From: Ascarosepion bandense
Taxonomy: Eukaryota > Mollusca > Cephalopoda > Sepiida > Sepiidae
NCBI GenBank assembly: GCA_037127315.1
Contig: JBBBDQ010000191.1
Location: 15,609,001 to 15,673,000 of the forward strand
Direction: 5' to 3'
Length of the DNA stretch: 64,000 nt
Under the pieces are notes generated by a model, which saw only the letters and a program-made list of their open reading frames with translations, was not told where the DNA came from and made no database searches. Position 1 is the stretch's first letter. Every line of letters starts with the position of its first letter. Position numbers and translations under genes: made by a program. Shown piece by piece: positions 1-11,819 of this stretch.

Positions 1-768
1 GTAGGATCAGTTAAATACCATCTGTGAGAAAAAGAGCACCATGACATAATTCACTCCACCAAAAATTTAGCATTTGCACCGGAAACTCCAATATGAACAT
101 TTTATAATGTTTGAGTGTTAATTTAAGGACAAAGCAGAAGATTTAGAAAGAGATGACTTGAATGGTGACTACAAAGACATGGCAGCTTGGAAAACTTAAT
201 CTGATCATACTGATCAGAAAAAAACTAAATTTATTGGCGAGGGTCTCCGACTCAAGACAGAAGTACTTTGAGGAGGTAGTGCTGTCTTGGCTTAAGAGGG
301 TAGATGCTTGAAGACCCTGTGTCTGACAACAGGACTTTGCACCATACCACACAAGCAGGAATACCCAGTCATGGCTGTCAGACAATTTCTGTGACCGTAT
401 CACTCCTTTCATCTGGCCACCTAACTCCCCAAACTGTAACCTCCTTGATTATTATGTGTGGGGCACAGTTGAGTGAAAGACCAACAAAATTCCTTGTAAT
501 ACCAAAGCTGAACTGAAAGCAGGGATTATGGCAGCATTAACCAACTTAAACAAGGAGACTATCTAGAAGAGCTGCAGGAGATTCCAAAGTCATTTGGAAG
601 CAGTGGTTGAAGCCAGTGGCAATTTTTATTGAATTTAGCTTATTTAGTATTTCAAGATATTTTTGTGTAAATTTGGTAAATATATCTGTTAAAATGTTAT
701 AAAATATTCAAAATCAATGTTTTCATTTTTGCCTAATTTAAAGGACAATTTATCCATCGCACCCTGTA
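1..768 (+). mobile_element. Mariner/Tc1-superfamily DNA transposon, 3' part (copy 1, deletion class A)
   Basis: This is the 3' part of a degraded DNA transposon; its 5' end lies outside the window. The right terminus (about 744-766) reads gacaatttatccatcgcacc and is followed by TA. It is the inverse of the left end seen at 36638. The transposase C-terminus can be read only across frameshifts and stops; a PNS-P-N-LDYYVWG-like stretch lies near 420-465 and an RR/RF-LEAVVEA-like tail near 570-625. At about 232-260 the reading jumps from the N-terminal half to a later part, so the catalytic core is missing. The same join occurs in the copy at 47953. It is non-functional. The mariner subclade is not resolved. 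Confidence 0.8.
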
Positions 769-1530
769 CACTGATGTGCTCAAAGACGTGGAGTAGCAAT
801 ATGTAAAAGTAATGTTAAGTGGTACCACTGTATTTTGGTGCCATGAAAATGCCCAGACCTATCTCAGTTGTGTTCTGATATCTGGTAAGTCATTGTGATC
901 ATCAGTTAGGATGTTCATGGTGAAGCAGTGTGCATTGGCATTTAAATGGCACTTGATATTAAGTGTCAGATGGTGGGTATATTTTCTTTCTGAAATTTTG
1001 GAAGAATTTGACATTGATTTATAGCATTGCATGTGTATCAGAGTTACTTGATAGAAGGCATTATATTCACTGTGGATAGTATAATGGCTAACTGTGGTCC
1101 CTTAGTGATTGTTACCAGTGGTATCTGGTTAGAATTTCTGTGGTGGCACTGAATCAAATCACATCATCTGCATTGTATGCAGTAAATATTCCACGGGTGT
1201 ATATTCCGCAGGTCAGTTCAGTGTTTAGCTTTAATGAGATGTGGGAACAGAAGATAAAAGAAGATGCTTCTGTTACGGCCATGATACTGAATATGACATT
1301 GTTAATTGAACCCTGGTGGAATGGTAACATGTGGTTTAGTCTGATGAAATATGGTACCGCTTTATGTACAGTGCAGACCCTATGAAGCCATAGATCTCAG
1401 TTGTGAACAAGGAATCATGCAGGCTGGTGCTAGTTCTGTAATGGCATGGGTTGGGTGTACTGATTTGGCAGAACACATCCTTGACCTGTGACTGCTTCAT
1501 GAAACTAGTATAACAGTTTGGGCCATCATC
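769..1530. other. Unassigned AT-rich stretch
   Basis: No gene or known repeat is recognised. An 81-codon open frame at 1140-1385 has no family signature and no splice context. Short phrases such as 'gtggtaccactg' and 'accagtggtat' recur loosely, so this may be an old unclassified repeat. Confidence 0.4.
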
Positions 1531-1539
1531 TTCTATGTG

Positions 1540-1990
1540 CCATGTCCTTTCAGGATGTAGGTGATCATAGCCTTCTGCGTCTCCCTATCCCTAGTGGTTC
1601 TTAGCACTCTGTCTCCTGTTACACCACCCAACCCCCACTCTGCCATTCGCCTGCTCAGGCCAGTCAAGTATGTTACATGCTGCTTTCCTCTGTCTCTTTT
1701 TCCCTCTCTCTGGCCTGTCAGTATCAGATTCTTCAAACCTGCCTTCCTCATTACATGTCCCAGGAACTTCAGCTGTCTTTTCTTGATGCTCAGTATTAAT
1801 TTCCTTTCCATTTCCATCCTTTCCAAAACCTCCTCATTACTTACATGCTTGATCCCTCATATCTGCAGCATCCTTCTGTAGAACCACATTTTAGTTGCTT
1901 TAAGTTTTTCCTTCATCTTTATTGAGATTGTCCAGCATTCACTGCCATATTGAAGAACTGATATCACATAGCATACTCTACCCTAACACT
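1540..1990 (-). mobile_element. RTE-type LINE, RT C-terminal region and 3' end
   Basis: On the minus strand the segment reads as the C-terminus of an RTE/BovB-type polyprotein. From about 1985 downward there is a YGSECWTI motif, then a WFYRRML motif, then RQLKFLGHVMR (about 1740-1775), and finally a basic GQREGKRDRGKQ stretch. These are hallmarks of the region after the RTE reverse transcriptase. A 97-codon open frame covers 1533-1826. The 3' end shares the phrase 'caggatgtaggtgatcat' with the copies at 3970, 24490 and 35090. The element is truncated at its 5' end, as is usual after incomplete reverse transcription. Confidence 0.82.
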
Positions 1991-2480
1991 GATAGGCTAA
2001 TCCAGCAGGATAACAGGCTATGTAATATGGTCCCAAGTTACTAAGAAGTGATTTGAGGTGTATTCTGGAATCTTCTGACAGTGTGGCCACTTGTTCAGCT
2101 TCAGCCAAATTGAGCATTTAATAGGTGTGGTGTAGATGCCTATTCATATGCAAGATCCTGTACCTACAATTATTAGGATGCTGTCAAGATGACATGGACC
2201 AACATCTTCTCCAGAGTTCTTCTGACTGCTTGTAAAACCAATCTGATATACTTTACCAGGCTACAGGTTCTATATAATACTACACACTTAACCCATAACT
2301 TTTAGCATGTTAAAATATATATAAGAAAAAATGCAAGAAGCTGTGAATGTTTTATTAGGGTATAAATTTATTTTTATTATTTGTCTTTTGTATAATACAT
2401 TAAGTGTCTGTAATGGTACTTGTGTTGTTACATGTGTTTTGAGTCCAAAGATGACTCTCTTCAGGTGAATAAATTTGTGA
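1991..2480. other. Unassigned stretch upstream of the RTE fragment
   Basis: This may be a badly decayed continuation of the RTE element, but no motif is readable with confidence. No gene is seen. Confidence 0.3.
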
Positions 2481-2526
2481 CTTTACATATTGAAATCCAT
2501 TTATCTTTATGATAGGCTAAATTACT

Positions 2527-2535
2527 CTGTGTGTG

Positions 2536-2567
<32 letters not shown>

Positions 2568-2568
2568 A
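2527..2568. repeat. (TG)n/(TA)n microsatellite
   Basis: A run of alternating TG passes into TA. Two open frames (2490-2681, 2531-2716) cross it and are artefacts of the repeat. Confidence 0.95.
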
Positions 2569-2809
2569 AGTGGTTGGTGAGCAAGTCAGAAAGTTTATAT
2601 GCATGCTTGTTTGTTGTTTTTTTTTTTCACTTGCGAAATTTGATTTTGTCTTTTCTTCGAAATTGTTTTCAGCAATTTTGATTCAATTCTACAGGTCAAG
2701 TTCTTTTTGTTTTTAAAATACAGAAGTACAATTATTCGCAATCGCAGTTTTTTTTCTTTTTTTTTTAAGCATGTTTGAATTTAGTGTGTCTTAGTTTTTT
2801 CATGTTTTG

Positions 2810-3511
2810 TTGAGGAAAGGCATGTACTTGTTTTATAAATATTTCTTCTTGCATCATGAGCGTTTCATAGTCTGCATTTTGGTAGATAGGTATTACTCTG
2901 AATTTATCTCCACTACATTCGTGTAAGTGTTGGGAAAAGTACAATTTCCTGTTATTGGCTAGTTTATTGTTACTTTTGTGCAGGGCTATTATTTTATTCA
3001 GGCCTTGTCACCCCTAGATATATTTTTGCACATTCATCACATTTTACAGCCTAAATTAAGCTTTTAGAGTTACAGCTCAGATTTTATTTTATTTTTGAAC
3101 TTGAAGTGGTTTTCATCTATTATGTTGCAGACCCCACATCTTTTTTATTGCATTTTGTGGATCCCCTCACCCTGTGTCGTATGTTGCTCGAATTTTGATG
3201 AGATTAGTATGTTTTTTGAATTTTGGGGTTGGCATTTGCTTTTAATTATTTTAGTTGTCTTTAAGATTTCTATTATTTCATCATTTTTTGTTGAGTAATT
3301 CTAAGTGTCTTTTTATCTTTGTAAATAATTCTTGGTTGCTCTTGTTGTGTGTAGAGATGTATGCAAGAATATTTTCTTTGTCATGTTTTTTTTTGTTGGA
3401 TTCTGAAGAGGTTCTAATGGTATTTTTTTTTTTTTTTTTTGCCAGTTGGAAACTCTTGTTTATGAGTTGAGAGGGGTATCCTTTTATTTGTAGTGTTTTT
3501 ATTACAATCAA
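2810..3511 (-). mobile_element. Penelope-like retroelement: linker and GIY-YIG endonuclease remnant
   Basis: Read on the minus strand, the segment has the order expected after a Penelope-like RT. A linker reads NLKNILISSKFEQHTTQG-like across frames (about 3260-3160). A cysteine-bearing CGVCN-like knuckle and an NHFKF-like phrase follow (about 3150-3090). Next come a CDECAKIYLG-like stretch near 3020 and an SQHLHEC-type histidine motif near 2930. The last two fit the C-terminal half of a GIY-YIG nuclease domain. Several frameshifts are present. A 76-codon open frame (3281-3511) covers the start. The assignment rests on motif order, not on an intact ORF. Confidence 0.65.
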
Positions 3512-3960
3512 GCTATGTTTCAGTGACCCACAATAGAAGTGACAACAGCATTTATGCCTCCTTGCAACATCTCACTACATTTTCAACAATTTAATCAGAA
3601 ACTTCTACAGACATATACATTGGCTAACATTGCCATCCAACAAGCACACACATGCACCATTTCACACTTTACTGTTCAAAATATTCCTTATGCATATACT
3701 GAAAAAATTGTCCATTGTTTTAATACATTTGACGTGTATATTAATATGCATGCTTGTAAACAGACAAGCATTTCTATACATGCATACACTTACAAAATAT
3801 TCCATGCACATTTAAAAATAATTGCTTTAATACACATGACATATCTGACCAATAAGAATTAACCCCAAATCACAACATACCAGTATACTGTCTTTGTAAT
3901 TTTTTATTTTTCTCTCTATCTCTGAAGTGAAACATGTTAGATTGAGATGTTTCCTTCTTC
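3512..3960. other. Unassigned AT-rich stretch
   Basis: A 107-codon open frame (3539-3862) runs through sequence rich in cac/cat repeats. It has no recognisable domain and is probably spurious. Confidence 0.4.
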
Positions 3961-3967
3961 TTGTTCT

Positions 3968-4320
3968 ATGTGCCCTGTCCTTTCAGGACGTAGGCGATCA
4001 TGGTTTTCCACGTCTCCCTATCTCTGGTGGCTCTTAGTATGCTTTCTCCTGTTACACCTCGCAACCCTTGTTATGTCATCCAACTGATCAGGCCCCTCAA
4101 ATATGTTATCTGCTGCCTTCCACTGTCTCTTTTTCCTTCTATCTGGCCTGTCAGTATCAAGTTCTCCAAGCCCTCCTTCCTCATTGCATGTCCCAGGAAC
4201 TTCAGTTGTCTCTTTCTGATGCTCAGTACTAATTTTCTTTTGGTTGCTGTTCTTTCCAACACCTCATCATTGTTGGCATGCTCGGTCCATGAATTCTCCA
4301 TTATTTGCTTGAAAGCAAAT
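3968..4320 (-). mobile_element. RTE-type LINE 3' fragment (second copy)
   Basis: This is the same 3' end as at 1540. The minus-strand open frame 4071-4301 carries RQLKFLGHAMRKEGLENL and a GQIEGKRDSGRQ basic stretch, matching the first copy closely. The 3' terminus again contains 'caggacgtaggcgatcatgg'. It is truncated at about 4320 near a 'cggtccatgaattctcc' phrase. The two copies diverge by substitutions and small indels, so they are independent insertions, not a recent duplication. Confidence 0.82.
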
Positions 4321-4329
4321 AACTTTCAT

Positions 4330-5605
4330 TACACGTTTGTAGTAAACAGCATATAGTCATTGTTGATAAATCTACTATTAAACGATTCATGGTTTGACAA
4401 GGCCTTTAATAGATAGTATTAAAAATTCTCTTTATATTATAATGGAAAATGTGCAGTCTTGATTTTAAAGCCTTTTGGGTTTACAGACCCATTTTCTCAG
4501 TATTTTATAATGAGCAGACAACCTCAGCACTTTATCCAGTACTTTAAGCATCAAAATGCAATACATAAAATTACTGTACATTATTTTTAACATGTCTTCC
4601 ATTATAGATTCAAAAGTCTTACTTTATCTATGAACTTTTATTATCTATTTTTTCTTGGCATTATTTGCTATTATCTTAACTAATCCTTTATTAAGAAATT
4701 TTAATATAAATTTCGGTGTTAGATTTTTTTATTTTTAAATTTATTTCTTTTTTCTCCTACTGTAGATTTCAAGCTTGTGTAGTCCCACCCACGCAGTACT
4801 TTCCATTACTATTGCCATTGTTGTGTGTATCAGTAATATGTCTCCATATATATGAGAGAGATGCTATGATGATTGTTGGAGAAGAGTAGGGATGAACTGT
4901 ATCTGAATCTTATTTGTTTGTGGTGTTCTCTTGTCTCTGGTATTGCTCTTTTGCTCTCTCTCTCTCTCTGTCCATGTGGCTTCCTTGTTTCTAGTAGTTC
5001 TTACAATCAATATAGAAAGTCATCCAACTCTGTTTTATTCAAGGCCGTAATGAAAACGTGGAATGTATATCTACTTGCTCAGCCCAGTATAACAGTATCA
5101 CTTTTTTCTTTCTAGAAGTTTTTCTTTTTATCTAAATTCCTCTTTTGCTTGTCTCTAGAAGAAATTTATATTGTTCCTTAAATTTATTTATTTTTTATTT
5201 TTTTTGATCAAGCAACTATCAGTCTAATTCAAAAATGAGAAAATGTTGAGTTAGAATTTATGCCTGTTCCAATTGTTAAAACATTTTTCATGTCAACTTT
5301 TTGTTATCTAACACAGGTGCAGCTGCTAAGTCACAACTTATCCATTCATCTATGGAATTATTAATATTCTCTTTCTTTCTCCTCTTGCTGTTTGGACATA
5401 TCACCAACAAACTTGATATCTTTTAAGAGGATTTGGTTCACATGACCATGACCTGTATAAATATTTATTCTAAATTAAAAAAAAAAACAGTTTTATAAAA
5501 ACCAACTCTTAGATACTGAAGACATTTTTAATCCATTGTTTTGATTATTCAGATGAAAAATTTATCTTGACAAAAAGGGTCAATTGTGAAGAACAAATAC
5601 TTATG
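4330..5605. other. AT-rich probable intronic sequence
   Basis: No gene or repeat family is recognised apart from short homopolymer and CT-rich runs, such as the (CT)n tract near 4950-4972. Confidence 0.45.
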
Positions 5606-5611
5606 AAGGTA

Positions 5612-5900
5612 AGGTGGAGTAATGGATAGCAACTCAGTTTGAGGAATTGGGGAGCAGAGTTCAAATTCCAGTTGAGTTCATTACGTTCACTTATGTGCTA
5701 ATACCCTTAGGAAATGTATGAATCCATTTCTTCTCCACCTATGGGTAAATAGCAGGGCAGACTGGGTCCTATAGCCAGGCAACTAGTCTAGAAGAAGGAA
5801 AACTTTGAATTCAAACCAGCCTTGATCTGACCACCTGCTGCTACCATGTAGATCCTGAAAGGCTAGATAGTAACTTCAAAAACAAATCCTTCTCACTTGT
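5612..5900 (+). mobile_element. tRNA-derived SINE (degraded)
   Basis: The left end carries a tRNA-like head with an A-box-like 'gtggagtaatgg' and a B-box-like 'gttcaaattcc', 30-40 bp apart. A core follows that is shared with 47092-47347, including 'taatacccttaggaaa', 'agactgggtcctatagcc' and a 'ggcaact' phrase. The tail after about 5800 differs from the other copies. The arrangement (tRNA head, long shared core, variable tail) fits known cephalopod SINE families. The exact family is not determined. Confidence 0.75.
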
Positions 5901-6735
5901 CATCTCGTGGGGAAGTAGCAAAGAAAAATAAAAAGGAACTGCTCCTCCCCATATTTTGAGTCGCAACAGAAAATAATGGTCTCTTTGGGCTTAGTACAAC
6001 GGTTTAAACAAACGCAAGACATGCCGTTGATTTCTCTGATTTCAGTATTGCAGATAACTTTTAAATATGTTTCATAAGGATCCTATTAAAGGTAACATTT
6101 TGGTATTTTCTTTATTAGTTGGTACAACTTAAAATCTAATTTTATTTTCATTGAGAAAATCAATACACAGTTGAACTGATGAATCAATTTTCCTTCTCTT
6201 TTAAAATTACAAAGAGAATTTATTCAAATGACAAGTTTAGTCTTCTGCTTCTAATTTTATATTTATATATTATGATAGGTCATAAATACTTGTACACAAT
6301 AGTACATGCCACTACCAGTACAGATTCTGCCAATAAATTTAAATCTATCCTGTATTGATTTTTTAACTTTTAAGTTGATCTAATTTACATAGAAATATTG
6401 GTTTATCCACACACATGACAAACACTTCTAATGCTTTCTTAAGAGTCTTGTCATTTGCTGAATTTGGAAAAAGGCATTCCTAAATTGAGTAAATGGAATT
6501 TAAAGAATAATTCATAATATTTGTATATGACAACCAAAAAAAATATTAGTTTTATACTATAAAAAAAACTTATGAAATTAATAAAATCTTTCTATTTATC
6601 AAAATATATGGAATTATATGAAACAGAATTTTTTTTTTTTTTTAATGTCAGTTGATTATAATTTTGCTAGCAGATATACTCACCATTACCTTGGGTGGGG
6701 GACTTTAAATACAAGAACACAAAAAATAAGGAAAA
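5901..6735. other. AT-rich probable intronic sequence
   Basis: No gene is seen. Poly-A and poly-T runs are common. Confidence 0.4.
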
Positions 6736-6739
6736 ATAA

Positions 6740-7265
6740 TAATTTGTTAGTTATCAAAAAGTAGCTGTTAGTGAAAAATCTTTCGCTGTTTCAAACAAAT
6801 GTGGTCCTTTCATTTGATAGGGCTTCCACACAACATTAATGCTTCTCTCATTAGATAGCAGTATGAAAAAGTTGATTGAGAATCCAACTGTAGAAAACCA
6901 ACATTGCCATAGGGAAAGCATGGAGAAATTAGTTTGAGGTCAAAAATCTTGAAAGATTGTTTTTATGCTTTGTTGATGGTCATGGCAAAGTTGAGTCCTA
7001 TTGGAAATTGAAAACATTTGAATTCAAAGAGCAAGTCTATTAGAATTATAATGATCCTGGGAGTAAAGATATTCTTTTTGCCTACCCTTGTTAGAATATT
7101 TTCATCAATAAAATTTAGGAAAAGCTGCTTGACAACTAGGTGAATTATAGTGAACAACTTTCGATAACTGGGATTTCTGAGAAGCATGATTAACATTTGA
7201 ACTTTTAGTTGAACTATGTCAAGATAAACAGCCTTAAACTTAAATTCTTCTCACGGGGACACTTG
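6740..7265 (-). mobile_element. Helitron helicase C-terminal remnant
   Basis: The minus-strand frame 7196-6963 reads as the C-terminal helicase region of a Helitron Rep/helicase. A VKQLFLNFIDENILT phrase and an NIFTPRIIIILIDLLFEF phrase are followed by QFPIGLNFAMTINKA, the diagnostic late helicase motif. Upstream on the minus strand, QLKVQMLIMLLRNPS fits the preceding block. Below 6963 the reading continues across frameshifts (an SPCF-like phrase near 6920). No Helitron terminus or hairpin could be assigned. It is a fossil with no intact ORF. Confidence 0.78.
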
Positions 7266-7529
7266 TGGATTCTGTTGTCTTGGGCCATTTTTTTTAACAT
7301 TAGGTGAAAATGAAGTGCAATCTGGAATGCTTTAGAAATTTTGTCTAAAAAGTCTTTTTTAAGATTGTCTATTATCTTAAATATTTTACATTTTTTTAAA
7401 AAATTTATCTTAATTCAAAATGAACATCTAGTAACTTTGAGTTACATTGAAACTCAGCACCAACTATCTTATATTTTTCTACATAAATTGTTATGCTGGA
7501 ATAACTTATCTCCAGGGATATAATTGTTT

Positions 7530-7865
7530 ACCTTCAATACAGATCATAAAGTCCACTAATTCTATCTTCAGTGACTTAGGTCAAATTTGACCTTACATAT
7601 TCTCACATGTGAAATCAAAAAACATTTTGTAATCTCTATATTTTAATTCAGCTCACTAGAAATTATTTAATTAGGTATGCTATGCGTTTCAAATGACTTC
7701 TCGTAATCTAAAACGTTTTCTAAGGTCAACTACATGTCACAGTTGGGTGCCTTGTGAGTTTTTGTGCGAACATTGCAAACATTACTTCAATTTATTTTGT
7801 TAGAAATTTCTTTACTTGGCTATAAATGACATTCTATATTTTTTGATGACCTTAAATGACCTTTG
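7530..7865 (+). repeat. Dispersed repeat, copy 1 (shared with 60885-61110)
   Basis: The phrase 'tacagatcataaag' followed by 'actaattct' and 'tcaaaaaacatttt', and ending with 'gaccttaaatgacct', recurs in the opposite orientation at 60885-61110. Internal 'ggtca' words are abundant. No coding potential is visible. Both copies lie near Helitron helicase remnants, but in the opposite relative orientation, so a link to Helitrons is uncertain. Confidence 0.65.
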
Positions 7866-8600
7866 TATTCAACCTAACATCATATGTTATGAATTTTTTT
7901 ACTTTTGAAATAATTCATTCAAAATGTTCTAAAGATTATTATAGAAGATTTTAGTCTTTTTCACAGTGAAAAACACATTGATTCAGAAATATTTGCAAAA
8001 AATCAAATAATTGACTGATTTTAATGAAACTTTCAGAAATTATTTATAAATGAATGAAATTATTTTTATGAATGTTTCCTTTTTTTTTTTTTTTTCCCTA
8101 AACACATCTGTTCTGTTCTCCCGTACCTTTAATTTTATGAAATTTTTAGTAATATAATTTTTGCAACACTTAATGTTTACATCAGATCTACATAGAATTC
8201 CTTGGAGAATTTTAGTCCTCAATTTAAAAAATTTTTTTTGTAAGACAAGAAAAAGTTACAGAAAATCTGTTCTGAATTTTAAAATAAAAAAATGCTATAA
8301 AACCAACACATTATTTAATTACACAATTTTTTAAAATGCTTTTATAAATCTTATATTCTCGATTCTTGTCTTAAAAAGAAACAAACTTTTTTCAATGATT
8401 AATGAATTTTTACAAGAATAATTTATATGAGTGATAACTATAGTAAATTTAAACCTAAAATTCATTAAAACATGAGATTATAGAGAATTTTCCTAAGGTT
8501 TTAAGATTACTGGGTAGTTAGCAATTTCAAAACAAAAACTTGTTCCAGTTTAAATTAGTTTTGAAATACACCAAAGTATTTTGCTTTTTTTTTTTTTTTT
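7866..8600. other. AT-rich probable intronic sequence
   Basis: No gene or assignable repeat. Confidence 0.4.
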
Positions 8601-8602
8601 TT

Positions 8603-8830
8603 TTTTAAATAATCGTATCACCCTGAGCAAGGCAGTAACGCCACTGATGTGCAGGGGGATATGTAAGAGTGAAAAGATTGGAAAAGAGAAAGCCGGAAAC
8701 CACATTCTAAACAGGAAACAAGGGATGAGCCTCTTCACCTGTTCAATAGATGTCGCTGTAGTGTGAACCGGGTGATAGACTAAACTATCTACTCCAATTG
8801 TAATATTCAGGAGACTTCCTTCCACCCCTT
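8603..8830 (-). mobile_element. LINE 3' end (Jockey/CR1-type family), short copy
   Basis: On the minus strand this is the end of a LINE 3' UTR. The + strand reads 'atcaccctgagcaaggcag', then 'tgatgtgcaggggg', followed by 'gtaagagtgaaaag'. The same terminal block closes longer LINE copies at 10530, 28685, 40390 and 59580. Poly-T at 8585-8606 would be the poly-A tail in element orientation. The extension to 8830 is not covered by the other copies and may be UTR of a variant subfamily. It shares 'agattggaaaagagaaagc' with 55620-55660. Confidence 0.75.
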
Positions 8831-8949
8831 AAATTAAACTGTGATCCTTCTTATTGGAAATATTAAATTTAATCCATTAGTTTGAAATTAAAACTAAAAT
8901 AAGTTTCTTGAAATGTTAAAAAAGTTCACTTTAAACCTTAGGTATCCTG

Positions 8950-8969
8950 CTTCTGTGGAGGCACACACA
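8950..8969. repeat. (AC)n microsatellite
   Basis: A short alternating AC tract. Confidence 0.85.
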
Positions 8970-9690
8970 CACACACATTAGCATGAAAAGAAGACTACTA
9001 AAATGAAGTAAAATAACATGTTGGAAAGTATTTGATAAAAACCACCTTGTCAATATGTTGACAATATAAAGTGTATAATAAATGTCTCATAATTAGCTGT
9101 GAAGTATGTATACAAAACATGAAAATTTAACAAAATTGTTTAAAATAAACTTGGAAATTCACAAAGTTCAATAGAAAGATCAATGCTAATATTATAAAAA
9201 GAGGTCGATATGGATCCAGAAACATGCCAAGAGGATATTGTTGAAGTGTTTAAATGTCAAAAGAGAAGGTGGAACACAGAACAAGTAAAGATAACACCTG
9301 ATGGAAAAGGTAGTTTCACAGGTGTTCAATAGATAACAAATAAATACTAAGAGGAGACTATCAGATAGAAGATGGAGAGATTAAATTATTGGTAAGATAT
9401 GGCAGAAAATACCAGTCATGGTAGTCATGAAAAGATTTGAGAACCAACTTTATCATGCACCAGATAAGGATATTGTTATACTAGCCATGTATTTAGGTAA
9501 TTTTTTTTTTTTTTTATTAATTCATATTTTTAATAAATTGAAAAGTCTTTAGAGTAGATAATAATGTGACTCTGTTTGGACTAAGCGATAGTAAATTAAA
9601 AAAAAACTAAGACGGAAAAACGCTAATTTTTGATTAACTGAAAGATAAACTGATGACCAGGTGAAAGAGAGAAATGCAAACTGCTATCTA
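8970..9690. other. AT-rich probable intronic sequence
   Basis: No recognisable gene. A 29-codon open stretch begins at the ATG in 'ggatccagaaac' near 9210, but it has no domain and soon stops. Confidence 0.35.
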
Positions 9691-9699
9691 TTAACCATC

Positions 9700-10535
9700 A
9701 CAATCATTCCTACCTCCCCCTCCCCCCATTAGCATGGATCAGGTCTCCCTAAACGTGAAACACTGTGCCTCTTCGGGTTAACTCTCACATCAGACCTCAA
9801 GTGGGATGACTATATAGAATCTGCTGCTAAGAAGGTCGGTTCTCTGTGCAGGGTGAGGAAGTTTTTCCCATCTGAAACAATCCTGCGCATATACAAATCT
9901 ACCATATCCGCCTGTGCCTTGAATACTGCTGCCATATCTAGTTGGGTGCTCCTGCTATCCACCTAGGTGTCCTTGATAAAATCCAACAGAGAATCTGTAA
10001 TGTGATTGATCCTGACTTGGCGGCTAGGATACAGTCGCTTTCTTACTGATGCAGTGTGGCTTCCCTGTGTCTCTTCTACAAATATTTTCATGGCTTTTTC
10101 TCCGATGAACTTAGCTCACTGGTGCCCTCTGTGTATGAATTTGCTCGAGCTACTAGATTAGCAACTAGGTCCTACCCTTTTACAGTGAAACTAATAAAAT
10201 GTAACCACAACTTCTACTCTAGTAGCTTCTTTTCTCGCACTTCCTGCCCATGGAATTCCCTTCCACTTACTTGCTTTCCTGACAGTTACAATCTTCAAGA
10301 ATTCAATTGTAAAATATATAGTCATCTCCTGTCTCATTAACTTGCATCCTCTCTTTCATGCTCCTTTCTCTGTCCACTCCGCTCTCATCAGTATTCTCAT
10401 CTTTCCCTTACCCTCTTCCTGACACCCACTGTAACCTGTTACTCTTTCTCATAACATTCCTTCTATGTAACCCCCTGCACAACAGTGGCAGTAAAATGCC
10501 TTGCTTGGAGCAACGTGATTATATATATTAAAAAA
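9700..10535 (+). mobile_element. LINE C-terminal ORF2 fragment and 3' UTR (Jockey/CR1-type)
   Basis: The fragment starts after the RT core with an LTLTSDLKWDDYIES phrase, then KKVGSLCRVRKFF and an IYKST phrase. An intact 94-codon frame (10056-10340) follows with SLCLFYKYFHGFFSDELSSL, FTVKLIKCNHNFYSSSFFSR and WNSLPLTCFPDSYNLQEF. The UTR ends in 'gtaaccccctgcacaacag' and 'ccttgcttggagc'. The C-terminal domain is shared with 28951-29571, 39684-40160 and 59132-59395. This copy is 5'-truncated and has one frameshift near 10050. Confidence 0.85.
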
Positions 10536-10542
10536 GGGTGAA

Positions 10543-10785
10543 ACAAAAAGACCATCTAGTTTTGCTCAAAGACAGATGAGTGAAAGCATGTTCTAAAGAC
10601 CCTACAGGAAGAGAAGTAAAGGAATGAACCATCCCTGGCTGTACTGATGACCCGATGAAGAGAAATAAGGAAAGAAAAATGATAATTAAATTTTTGGAAA
10701 CGAAGAAACCATCTGGTTTTGCTCAAAGACTGAGATAAGTGATGATATATTCTAAGAACCTCAGAAGAAAATAGATAATTTTTTT
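10543..10785 (+). repeat. Two-copy tandem repeat after the LINE
   Basis: Two diverged units of roughly 80 bp (10543-10625 and 10703-10782) share 'ccatctggttttgctcaaag' with minor changes, a following 'gatga', and 'ttctaaga'. A spacer of about 75 bp separates them. No function is evident. Confidence 0.6.
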
Positions 10786-11289
10786 ATGACAATTGAATAT
10801 GAAGTGAGAGGCTTGGATAATATTTTTTACAATCATTGTCTATGATAAGAACTAACTTTTAAGGCTAGACTGGAATACAAATGAAATAAGAGAAAATAGT
10901 AAATAGATTTCTTGTCTGCTGAAAATCTGATAAAATGTCTCAAATCAAGCGATTGACTTTTTTTGTCACTTGTTGACAAAAGGGTTAGTAAGAGAAGGTA
11001 GTAAATCCCAGATATGAGAAACGACATACAAAAGCCCCATTGTATGTTTATGGTGAGAGGCACTCACACAGTGCAGGAAGGAGATGGGAGAAATCAGGGG
11101 GCCAAAGAAAAAAAGGTTCAGATGGAATTTCAGGGAAGATAGAGAGACGTTGCATACCCCTCAGGCAGTGATGGGGAGAGGCATGCACACGCACATCCAG
11201 AGCAGGAAAGAGACTAGGTTGATTAGGTGACCAAAAGGAGATCTTTGATTGCTTGTTTAGCAAAAGCTAGTGTTCCCAGAGTACATCAT

Positions 11290-11815
11290 ACTTCACCCTT
11301 GCTGGATGCAAGACTCCATATAAGCTGGAGGTTTTGAACAGCAGTAACAGATTTGACAGCAGAGGTGAAGAGATACAGGCCGAAGACTGGGGAGGCAAGA
11401 GAACGAGACCACTGTTTCACCAGATCTGATGTGATTTGCTGCCCTGATTTTGCCGCCCTTTGAATTAAGGCCTTGTTCTAGAAGCCTCATTAAAACCCAA
11501 GATAACACTGGGCATGATCGATAGTTGTTGCATGAAGAATATAGACCTGCTTGAGCCTTCAATATTTGAATTAACAACTTTGTAACCAGAAGTTGTAATT
11601 ACTTTTCTTTTATCCAGATTTATTTGCTTTTTATTTGACTTCATTCTGGCCAAACCAAACAGTCATTGATTTCAGTTGACTATTCAGATTGGGCCAGTCT
11701 TGCGATCAGTCAACACAACATGGGGCAAGAAAGGGATTGAACCAAAGTGATCAACTCTATGATCAGCTGAGGGGATTGAGTTTGAGTATGAACAAATTGG
11801 GTGTATGTCGCAATA
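11290..11815 (+). mobile_element. Possible LTR 3' part and retrotransposon leader
   Basis: The stretch 11670-11790 shares an ordered set of phrases, including 'gatcagtcaacacaaca' and 'ggggcaag', with the reverse complement of 18558-18720. There the block adjoins a promoter-like region. In both places a 'ccaaac'/'gtttgg'-rich box separates the two parts. The preceding 11290-11640 is less AT-rich than its surroundings. I read this as LTR plus untranslated leader of an LTR retrotransposon, but a tRNA-derived SINE is also possible. No coding domain follows. Confidence 0.35.
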
Positions 11816-11819
11816 ATAC

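Noticed and set aside
1140..1385. 81-codon ORF on the + strand
   Set aside because: No known motif, no splice signals and no similarity to other elements in the window.
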